A stretch of DNA of 64,000 nt from Flavobacterium omnivorum (GTDB lineage Bacteria; Bacteroidota; Bacteroidia; Flavobacteriales; Flavobacteriaceae): NCBI RefSeq assembly GCF_900099915.1, contig NZ_FNDB01000008.1:62001-126000 (forward strand). The letters run 5' to 3'. The stretch's first letter is position 1, and every line of letters starts with the position of its first letter. Of the stretch, positions 27,693 to 34,467 are shown piece after piece. Under the pieces are notes generated by a model. The model saw only the letters and a program-made list of their open reading frames with translations. It made no database searches and was not told the origin of the DNA. A program made the position numbers and the translations under genes.

Positions 27693-27728
27693 GCTATAAA
27701 CAGTTTAAGTTGAGAAATATATTTTTTG

Positions 27729-27759
27729 CAAAAGTAGGTAAAAAGGTTCAGAGGAGCAA
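27729..27759 (-). promoter_or_regulatory. trhO promoter
   Basis: On the minus strand TTG (27759-27757) is followed after 20 nt by TACTTTTG (27736-27729), a full match to the flavobacterial consensus, 37 nt before the trhO start. Confidence 0.7.
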
Positions 27760-27839
27760 AGTTTTGAAGGAACTAAGGGCTACAATGATCAACAATTTAG
27801 GCTTAATTCGCCTTACTATTTTTATGGTTTGTTTTTTTT

Positions 27840-27920
27840 GGAGCTACTTCCAGCTTTTCGCTGTATCTCTTGTTTCCGCTATCGCTACAATAAGAGGATG
27901 CCGCTGCAATCTGGGCTAGG
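27840..27920 (+). repeat. dispersed GGAGCT...GGGCTA repeat, copy 2
   Basis: It starts GGAGCTACTTCCAGC and ends CTGCAATCTGGGCTAGG. It aligns over its length with the reverse complement of 31767-31850 and, at both borders, with 17421-17490. It contains no ORF of note. Confidence 0.75.
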
Positions 27921-27956
27921 GTAGATGGGATTAATCGAAGATTTTGCGGTTATTTT

Positions 27957-28213
27957 GTCATTCTGAGGAACGAAGAATCTCTATATGGTGAGCAACATCT
28001 GCTTGCATGAGAGTTTTCAGAAAGGCCGGGAGACCTTTTAACGCCACCTCAAAGTTGGAAACGTTGCGCAGCAGATGTGGAGAACCTTCCTTTTTCTTAA
28101 TGATAGATTGGGGGTAAAAAAATTGATGTAATGGTAAGTGGTCACTAGCAGAATACGCGTGCAAATGCGATGCAAAAGAGTTTTGAATCTTACAGAGATT
28201 CGCCCGCAATATG
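27957..28213. repeat. non-coding repeat stretch with GTCATTCTGAGG motif
   Basis: The left edge reads GTCATTCTGAGGAACGAAG, a motif I recognise from interspersed non-coding repeats of Bacteroidota. Toward the right end GCGTGCAAATGCGATGCAAA occurs, another repeat word. A minus-strand frame of 83 codons across it shows no family likeness and is not called. With copy 2 of the GGAGCT repeat this fills the 562-nt gap between trhO and the next gene (27693-28254). Confidence 0.55.
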
Positions 28214-28254
28214 GTTTAAATTTTTAATGGTCATAAATTTTGTAATCCAGTTGC

Positions 28255-29046
28255 TTACTTTTGATTATTAACGACATTCTCCGTCAGTATTTGAGATACT
28301 TCTTTTAGTTTTCCTTGTTCGTATAATTTTGGTAAGTCTTTCAAAGGAGTTTGTAAAGGGGCTTCATAATTAATGTAATCCTGAAAAGTTACACCATAAA
28401 CTACACGGGTATTAAAGGCCACTCTAAAGCGAACACCACCCTCATTCACGCGGTAATTATAGGCCAAGTAATCCATTTTATGCGTGGTTGTATTGATCCA
28501 GTAGTGATACTCATCATCAAAATCTTTGCCGCCACCGTCTTGACCAAAAGTTACACCTATTGCATGGTATTTCTGTCCTTTGATTGTGATTTCTTCAATG
28601 AATTTTTTATTTACGGAAGCATCTTGAAGTTTGTAGGGAAGCGTGGCAAAATAAATAACCGAATTTATTGCCTCTGAATACTTCGCAGAATCTTCTTTGG
28701 ATAAAGATTGTAACTTGCTATTTATAGACCGTTCAAACTTTTCAGGAGTTAGTTGGTCTTTGATAAGAGAATCTCCCTTTTGAATTTCAGAAGAATATTC
28801 ATAGGAAGCTCCATTATTCTTAAAACGGTACTCTTTACCTCTAAAAATGAAGGAGTAGTTGGCGGTAGTATATAATTTTCCGCCGTGTGCTTCGATGGCT
28901 TTATTAATTATAGAATCTGCTTTTGAGAATTTTTTTTCGGTTGCATGGGTGTCGTTGTTGACGGTTGCTCCATTACTATCCTTTTTCTTGTTACAAGAGA
29001 ATAAAAGTGTCGCCAAAACGCAAAGCAATATTAGATTTTTTTTCAT
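28255..29046 (-). CDS. uncharacterised lipoprotein (DUF6503-like)
   Basis: A lipobox (LATLLFSCNKK, Cys18) precedes a beta-rich extracytoplasmic domain of about 245 aa. Typical segments are INKAIEAHGGKLYTTANYSF, KYHAIGVTFGQDGGGKDFDDEYHYWIN and MDYLAYNYRVNEGG. The pattern of an opening IDKAIEAHGG helix followed by a threading beta-sheet recalls LolA/outer-membrane lipoprotein-sorting folds; the DUF assignment is from memory. It is a single gene flanked by non-coding DNA. Confidence 0.8.
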   Translation of the reverse strand: MKKNLILLCVLATLLFSCNKKKDSNGATVNNDTHATEKKFSKADSIINKAIEAHGGKLYTTANYSFIFRGKEYRFKNNGASYEYSSEIQKGDSLIKDQLTPEKFERSINSKLQSLSKEDSAKYSEAINSVIYFATLPYKLQDASVNKKFIEEITIKGQKYHAIGVTFGQDGGGKDFDDEYHYWINTTTHKMDYLAYNYRVNEGGVRFRVAFNTRVVYGVTFQDYINYEAPLQTPLKDLPKLYEQGKLKEVSQILTENVVNNQK

Positions 29047-29225
29047 TTTTTAAAAGTATCATATTTAATAACGATCGTTGAAACAAGTGCTCTTTTTATA
29101 AAAATTTTAACTTAACCATTATTCCTTTCTGACCTTAAGAAAATGAATTAGAAATGAATTTTGCGCTGGTTGAAGTTCCGTATTCTAATTGTTGGGACGG
29201 TCTGTTTAGCGAGGAGATTTGGTCT

Positions 29226-29738
29226 TTACTTTTTCTTTTCTTCTTCAACAATTAGTTTCAAAGAATTAATATAATCGGTATCAAATTCTATGACTCTTAT
29301 TTTGCTGGGCTTAAAACTCATTTCGCCTTCAAATTTTCCTTCGGTTCCTAAAAAGTCTATTACGACCTCTTCCTCATCCATTTCTATGAGTTTGCCAAGA
29401 TATAGTGCTTTTTCAGACTTTGTTGCAATTTGAAAAATCTCATATTTACTTGCTACAAAATAGAGAATGGAAAACACGTCTTTAAGCGGAATTATTTCGG
29501 AAGCGCTTGTTTTTAAACCTTTTAGTTTAATTACTCTTTCGGTAAATTCGTGATCCTTATCTTGGATAATAGCCTTTACATTTTTGTTTTTCAATATGGT
29601 ATAACCATCAATTATAAAATCGATCGGATTATTTTTAAGTAAGATCCATTCTTCAGTCCAATCAATTAGAAAGCCACTAAAAATTTCTTTTTTGTCGTCA
29701 AACTCTACTGTAATCAATTGTCGTAAGTATTTGTCCAT
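29226..29738 (-). CDS. conserved-looking protein of unknown function
   Basis: I do not recognise this 170-aa soluble protein. It lacks signal peptide, membrane helices and cysteines. Two similar beta-rich halves can be seen: ...IFSGFLIDWTEEWILLKNN... and ...YLGKLIEMDEEEVVIDFLG..., each followed by a stretch ending in a regulatory-looking FK/KxR segment. This suggests a duplicated Sm-like or SH3-like barrel. It is followed by a highly charged C-terminus (EEEKKK). A TACTTTTG -7-like element at 29834-29841 (minus) lies about 100 nt upstream, supporting an independent gene. Confidence 0.7.
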   Translation of the reverse strand: MDKYLRQLITVEFDDKKEIFSGFLIDWTEEWILLKNNPIDFIIDGYTILKNKNVKAIIQDKDHEFTERVIKLKGLKTSASEIIPLKDVFSILYFVASKYEIFQIATKSEKALYLGKLIEMDEEEVVIDFLGTEGKFEGEMSFKPSKIRVIEFDTDYINSLKLIVEEEKKK

Positions 29739-30250
29739 GCTTGTTTTTTTAATTTACAAAAGCGGTTTGTCACTCCTAGTCCTTTTTGGAATCGTCGCGA
29801 TAAAAGGAAGTTGCTATCGTTAGCTGCTTCACACAAAAGTAAAGATACCGATTTTAATGCACGACAGATTGGATTTTTTCGTTCCAATTGCTTACTCCAA
29901 AAATAGTACAGATTTTTAATCAGCATCCGGAGCGACTGCTAATTATTTAAGCGGCATCTAACTATAATCTGACTATCCGTAAGTAATATAAATACTAATT
30001 TTTGCCAGAGATTGCACAGATTAAAGAAAAGGTGAATTAGCATTACTGGAGAAATTCGTGAAAACCTCTTAAATCTTTGGTGAAAAAAGAAAGGTAGTCC
30101 TCAAGGTGGGCGGTGATAAACTATGAAATAATGCTTTTTAAAACCTTTTTTTTGTGGAGAACTAGTGAAAACATAAAAAAAAAATTTTTCTTCGATACCG
30201 TTTTGCCACTATTCGCGCATTGGGTACCGATTACAATCCAAATTTAGAAA
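29739..30250. other. non-coding stretch
   Basis: No convincing gene is seen on either strand. The first 100 nt probably form the promoter and leader of the minus-strand gene at 29226. Around 30001-30100 the words CCAGAGATTGCACAGATTAA and GAAATTCGTGAAAA recall decayed intergenic repeats also seen at 18043-18134. The rest shows nothing recognisable. Confidence 0.5.
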
Positions 30251-31231
30251 TTAGGGTCTAGTCATCGAAACACCAATTCTTTCTCCTACTTTGACAAAAG
30301 TTTCGTGTCCTTTTAAAGTATTGAGCAATAGATCGGCATCGATATTAATTTTATTTTTTTCAAACAGCAGTACTACCGTGGATCCCCCAAATTTAAAATA
30401 TCCTTTCTCGTCCCCTTTATTTACAAAATCGCCTTTATGAGTCTGGACTATGCTTCCTACCATGGTCGCACCTACTTCAGCTATGACAACATCTCCAAAC
30501 AAAGGGTTCGTAACGATTGTAAATTCCCTTTTGTTTAAACAGAATATTTCAGTCATTTTGCGTAAAGCAAGTGGGTTAACTGAATAATATTCACCATCAA
30601 TCCGAGTGTTTGATGATACGTTTCCGCTAATGGGAAAATGAAAACGATGGTAATCAGCAGGAGCGAGCCGGATAATCACCAAGCCACCGTCAATGTATTT
30701 TTTAGCAAGTTCAGCATTATTTAAAAACGATAAAATGTCGAAGCGGTACCCTTTGATGATAAAATCGCTATTGCTTATGTCGGCATAGGCCAATATTTTT
30801 CCATCGGCCGGCGAGACTATACTAGTTAGCGTACTATCTACTGGTCTGGCATTATTTTTTAATTTCCGGGTAAAGAAATCATTGAAAGAGAGGAACTCTT
30901 GTTTTTGGAAGGAGCTCCTATCGATATCAAATTCTGCAATAAAGGGTTGTATTTTTTTCGCCGATGACGGGCGATCCATCTTATTACCGTAAAGAGATGA
31001 AACTAACTTTCTTTTAACCAACGCCCACAATGTTGCTTCGCCCACAGGATTATTATACAACCAAACCAGCCATTTTTCGGCAGCCACTTTTTCGGTATTT
31101 AATACCCCAGTTTCCCTATCATAATACTGGATGGGAGCCTGCGGAGGCACTGGAAAAATAGCAAATAATGCAATCAATACAAATAATAACAGAATGATAC
31201 CCCAGCTTTTTTTAGTTTTTGTAATTTTCAT
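30251..31231 (-). CDS. psd: phosphatidylserine decarboxylase family protein
   Basis: This pyruvoyl-dependent enzyme makes phosphatidylethanolamine. The self-cleavage site appears as KFGGSTVVLLFE (about residue 282), a variant of LGST with the essential Ser. The catalytic region IVSPADGKI (about residue 141) and the LAPADYHRFHFPISG motif (about residue 192) are present. One N-terminal TM helix (about 11-28) anchors it. At 326 aa it is of the long, membrane-anchored type. It stands alone. Confidence 0.9.
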   Translation of the reverse strand: MKITKTKKSWGIILLLFVLIALFAIFPVPPQAPIQYYDRETGVLNTEKVAAEKWLVWLYNNPVGEATLWALVKRKLVSSLYGNKMDRPSSAKKIQPFIAEFDIDRSSFQKQEFLSFNDFFTRKLKNNARPVDSTLTSIVSPADGKILAYADISNSDFIIKGYRFDILSFLNNAELAKKYIDGGLVIIRLAPADYHRFHFPISGNVSSNTRIDGEYYSVNPLALRKMTEIFCLNKREFTIVTNPLFGDVVIAEVGATMVGSIVQTHKGDFVNKGDEKGYFKFGGSTVVLLFEKNKINIDADLLLNTLKGHETFVKVGERIGVSMTRP

Positions 31232-31339
31232 GCTTGACTTTCTTTTTTATTTCTGGTCGTTTGGCAGTCAAAACTTTTCCGCCATCGTTTCGCTTTCTTT
31301 CTTGTTCGGGCTGGACATATTTTATCCAGTTGGTTACCG

Positions 31340-31347
31340 CAAAGATA
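31340..31347 (-). promoter_or_regulatory. probable -7 element upstream of psd
   Basis: On the minus strand TATCTTTG matches TAnnTTTG, about 110 nt before the psd start. No TTG is found at -33, so this is tentative. The implied leader contains a 16-codon frame (31318-31268) with no initiation signal. Confidence 0.4.
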
Positions 31348-31766
31348 GCGCGGATTTTTAATTGACGCTCGTAAAGATTGAACAGTGTTTTATTTAGTAT
31401 CTAGATATGGAAGTGTACTTTTTAAAATTATTAGTTTTTTTGTGGCTAAGTCTTGAGGGAGATGCTTAACCTTTTCGCAAAAAATCACAAACAAACTCTA
31501 TCAGGTATAGGAGATACTAAGTTTCCGTTCGTTTCAAGTGAAATATGTGCTGTGCGTTTATGACATTAATTCCCAGTATGAATAAGGTAAAAACAAAAAG
31601 AATTTTCATTATTATACGGTTCGAATTGGCGCATAAAGTATAGATACCACTAAATAGAGAGTTCTTTTTGATACTAATTATTATTTGGTAAGTTGATTAG
31701 TAAAACGGAGTTATAGCAAGGGATTGCAGGAATTATTAAGGTTTGTAATTTTAATCCAGACCATTT
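31348..31766. other. non-coding stretch upstream of psd
   Basis: It is AT-rich with no supported gene, tRNA or riboswitch. A repeat copy (31767-31850) and a terminator follow. I see nothing else in it. Confidence 0.5.
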
Positions 31767-31850
31767 CTAGCCCTGATTGTAGTGAAAATCCTTTTTTATC
31801 CGCTTCTTTTGCGGGAAAAAAGATTGCAACGGAAAGCAGGAAACAGCTCC
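31767..31850 (-). repeat. dispersed GGAGCT...GGGCTA repeat, copy 3
   Basis: On the minus strand it runs GGAGCTGTTTCCTGC ... CACTACAATCAGGGCTAG, with an internal inverted pair (TTTTTTCCCGC / GCGGATAAAAAA). It is the best-preserved of the three copies and lies between the bacilliredoxin terminator and psd. Confidence 0.75.
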
Positions 31851-31856
31851 AAATAA

Positions 31857-31882
31857 AAAAACCACGAATGAACGTGGTTTTA
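31857..31882 (-). terminator. terminator of the bacilliredoxin gene
   Basis: A stem AAAACCACG / CGTGGTTTT has a 6-nt loop. On the minus strand it is followed by TTTTTTATTT, directly after the stop at 31901. Confidence 0.8.
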
Positions 31883-31900
31883 GTTTGACTCTTTATTTAA

Positions 31901-32311
31901 TTAGCAGTACTCGTTGAAAGCATCTTTCAAGTTTTCAGCAATTAGTTCTGCTGGGCGACCTTCAATGTGGTGACGCTCTAGCATGTGGACTAATTCTCCG
32001 TTTTTGAACAAAGCCATAGCGGGCGATGATGGAGGAAAAGGGAACATGTGTTGTCTGGCTGCATCTACAGCATCTTTGTCAACTCCTGCAAAAACCGTGA
32101 TTAAATGGTCTGGTTTTTTACCACCCTCTAAACTCATTTTTGCTCCTGGACGTGCGTTTCTTGCAGCACAACCACAAACCGAATTCACTACCACAAGGGT
32201 TGTTCCTTCTAATTTCATTGCGTTTTCTACTGCCTCAGCACTATGTAAATCTTGAAAACCGGCAGTCGTTAGTTCCGCTTGCATTGGTTTTACCATTTCT
32301 TCTGGATACAT
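31901..32311 (-). CDS. BrxA/BrxB-family bacilliredoxin
   Basis: This small thiol-disulfide protein of the YphP/YqiW family reverses bacillithiol mixed disulfides. The CGC active site lies in [16 protein letters not shown] (about residue 53). [31 protein letters not shown] is the family core. The penultimate position of the C-terminal cysteine (NEYC) is also typical. At 136 aa it is complete. A TAACTTTG -7-like element lies at 32355-32348 (minus). Confidence 0.93.
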   Translation of the reverse strand: MYPEEMVKPMQAELTTAGFQDLHSAEAVENAMKLEGTTLVVVNSVCGCAARNARPGAKMSLEGGKKPDHLITVFAGVDKDAVDAARQHMFPFPPSSPAMALFKNGELVHMLERHHIEGRPAELIAENLKDAFNEYC

Positions 32312-32398
32312 ATCTTTTATATTTTAAATAAATACTATTTTGAGTTGCAAAGTTACAAAGTTTACCTTCAAGATTTAGAGATGAATTATAAAGTTTTG

Positions 32399-33553
32399 TT
32401 ATAGTTTGATTGATTTGAAAACGACATGGAAAATTGCTTTGATAAATAGTGTTTTGGGACATTTCAAAATCACTTTTATGTCTTCTATCAAAGAGGTTTC
32501 TTCATCTAAAAACTTAAAAATCAAGCTGGGATTGCCTTTTTTGAACATAGAAGAAAAGATGTGAGAACCCAATTCATTTTTTCGGTCTAAAATATCCAAT
32601 AGTAGCAGGTCATAAAACCAGAACTTGGTTTTTTTATGAAATTTTCTAAAGTCAGTTTCCCTTTGTAAAAAGGCCACGAGTTCAGATGATTTTTTATCAG
32701 AATTTTTAAAAGTATAGCCCGTACTTGCTTTGGTCCATCCACCAGAAGTTCCTATATTGAGAACGTTTTTTGTATTTGCCTTCCAAAAAGGATAACAGGT
32801 CATAGGAATGCTACCCTGTTCTTTTTCTAAAATTTCATAATTTGTGACACCCAATTTTTCAATGTAGTGCTGGATCTCGTTTTCGTATTCTTCCTTTTTT
32901 AAATGCTGGTGCGAAAACAAGGTGTATTCAAATAACGCTTCTGTTTTAGACGTTGGTAACACATACATAAAGCGCGTATTTCCTTTTTGTTCCACCGAAA
33001 AATCCATGAAAGTAGCTTGCTCCGGATTAAAAGCAGGCTGTTCGCTTTTGATAAACCAGCCAATAAAATGCTGCTGAAGCAAAGGATATGTAGTCTGACT
33101 TGCGGCTTTTTGGTTGTTATAAATGCTATTGAATAATTTGGAACACGAAAAACTATCTTTTTCAGTTTGTACTAGAACTATGGTCTCTGATTCTTCTATG
33201 GCCATTACTCTCTGATGGAGGAACGTGATGTTGTCTTGTCTTGAAAGCAAATCAAATACTTGGTTGTAAAAATCAAGCCCTTTTACCATATTGTATTGAT
33301 ACGGTTTCAAGTGTAAATCACGGCGAAAATTTTCATTGGCAAACAAAGCTAAATCCCATTTTTTTGAGATAGATAGTTCCCAAGGGGAGTCCTGCGTTTT
33401 CCAAAAGCACCACGTTCTGTCGTTGGTTTTTTTGGTATTCTCATCCAATAACAAAATACTGCTATCGGAAAATGAACCGGATTGCACCATTTTATATACG
33501 GTCATCAAAGCCGATAGTCCTGCGCCTGTAAAAATATAATCATACTGTTTCAC
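32399..33553 (-). CDS. crtY: lycopene cyclase (CrtY-type FAD protein)
   Basis: This flavoprotein cyclises lycopene to beta-carotene in flavobacterial yellow-pigment synthesis. The N-terminal dinucleotide motif is YDYIFTGAGLSALM, followed by ILLLDE at the end of strand 2. DRTWCFW (about residue 45), IGTSGGWTKASTGYTF (about 280) and the helical C-terminus with FFSS/FSSMF are family features. I chose GTG at 33553, which gives MKQYDYIFTGAG; no ATG is suitably placed. No other crt gene is in the window. Confidence 0.88.
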   Translation of the reverse strand: MKQYDYIFTGAGLSALMTVYKMVQSGSFSDSSILLLDENTKKTNDRTWCFWKTQDSPWELSISKKWDLALFANENFRRDLHLKPYQYNMVKGLDFYNQVFDLLSRQDNITFLHQRVMAIEESETIVLVQTEKDSFSCSKLFNSIYNNQKAASQTTYPLLQQHFIGWFIKSEQPAFNPEQATFMDFSVEQKGNTRFMYVLPTSKTEALFEYTLFSHQHLKKEEYENEIQHYIEKLGVTNYEILEKEQGSIPMTCYPFWKANTKNVLNIGTSGGWTKASTGYTFKNSDKKSSELVAFLQRETDFRKFHKKTKFWFYDLLLLDILDRKNELGSHIFSSMFKKGNPSLIFKFLDEETSLIEDIKVILKCPKTLFIKAIFHVVFKSIKL

Positions 33554-33557
33554 TTTG

Positions 33558-33565
33558 CAAATATA
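33558..33565 (-). promoter_or_regulatory. -7 element close to the crtY start
   Basis: TATATTTG on the minus strand ends 4 nt before the GTG start codon, so transcription would start at or within a few bases of the start codon. There is no TTG at -33. Confidence 0.5.
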
Positions 33566-33592
33566 ATTTTTTAGAGACAGTATTAAAAGAAT

Positions 33593-33614
33593 AAACCACG
33601 CCAAAGCGTGGTTT
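33593..33614 (-). terminator. terminator of the fasciclin gene
   Basis: An 8-bp perfect stem AAACCACG / CGTGGTTT has a 6-nt loop. On the minus strand ATTCTTTTAAT follows, behind the fasciclin stop at 33642. Confidence 0.75.
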
Positions 33615-33641
33615 GTTGATCAATTGTAAAATAAGTAAATA

Positions 33642-34157
33642 CTATTTGTGCATTAAAACAGTGTCGATTACATGAATTATACCATTTGACGCATCTAAAT
33701 CTACAGCAGTAATTGTTGCAACTCCACCTTTTTCATCTGTAACAATTACATTTTCACCCTTTAAAGACGCTGTTAATGTTCCGCCTTGAACAGTCGTCAA
33801 AACAGCTTTACCTTTTCCTGCTTTAATAGCTGCAACAACTGCTTTACTATCAATTTTACCAGCAACAACGTGGTATGTTAGAATGCCTTGTAGTGTTTTT
33901 AAGTTTGCTGGTTCTAATAAACTTGCAACTGTACCTGTAGGTAATTTGTCAAAAGCAGCGTTTGTAGGTGCAAAAACAGTAAATGGTCCTGCTCCTGTTA
34001 AAGTGTCGACTAAGCCTGCTGCTTTCACAGCCGCTACCAATGTCGTATGGTTTTCAGAACCTACGGCTACTTCTACAACGTTTTGTGCAAAAGAGCTAAT
34101 ACCAGTAAAAAGTGCAATTGCTAGAATTGCTGACGAAATAATTTTCTTTGTTTTCAT
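33642..34157 (-). CDS. secreted fasciclin (FAS1) domain protein
   Basis: A signal peptide (MKTKKIISSAILAIALFTGISSFAQ) precedes one FAS1 domain. The H1 motif is FTVFAPTNAAFDKLP (about residue 66), the YH motif lies in LTYHVVAGKI (about 103), and H2 is NGIIHVIDTVLM (about 157). At 171 aa this is the usual single-domain bacterial form, thought to act in adhesion or surface contacts. It is a single gene with its own terminator. Confidence 0.93.
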   Translation of the reverse strand: MKTKKIISSAILAIALFTGISSFAQNVVEVAVGSENHTTLVAAVKAAGLVDTLTGAGPFTVFAPTNAAFDKLPTGTVASLLEPANLKTLQGILTYHVVAGKIDSKAVVAAIKAGKGKAVLTTVQGGTLTASLKGENVIVTDEKGGVATITAVDLDASNGIIHVIDTVLMHK

Positions 34158-34467
34158 AGTGACTTTGTTTCCTGTAAAAATACGATGTTTCTAAAACGCT
34201 CTTATTACAGTTTGTATAAGTTTAACTACCGTTTACTCTCAATAGTTTAAAGTTATATATTGAAAACTAGTGATTTATAAGGTTACAGCAAGTAATTTCG
34301 ACTCCTTACCAAATTTCAAATTTTATAGTATCGTTTTCTGAAAACAAAATATAGTGAAACAAAATAATTTTGATGGATAGTTACTCGAAAATGGTTTTCA
34401 ATTTGATGTAGGTAAAAGTAAAACACATGCTTCTCAGCGTTAAATTAAGGTAGGAAATGATATTTAT
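34158..34467. other. non-coding stretch upstream of the fasciclin gene
   Basis: No ORF with family likeness is seen. It probably holds the fasciclin promoter, but no clean TTG/TAnnTTTG pair was found. The TonB-receptor gene on the far side is read toward it, so its 3' end is here, without a clear terminator. Confidence 0.4.

Noticed and set aside
27958-28209. Minus-strand frame of 83 codons in the repeat block
   Set aside because: It runs across repeat words, shows no family likeness and lacks a promoter; treated as chance.
29714-29926. Minus-strand frame of 70 codons upstream of the unknown protein
   Set aside because: It overlaps the start of the clearly better gene at 29226-29738 and lies in its probable leader.
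31268-31318. 16-codon leader frame before psd
   Set aside because: No ribosome-binding or conservation evidence; leader peptides of this kind are not known for psd.
31618-31640. GGTTCGAA word resembling a tRNA T-arm
   Set aside because: No acceptor stem or anticodon arm can be formed around it.
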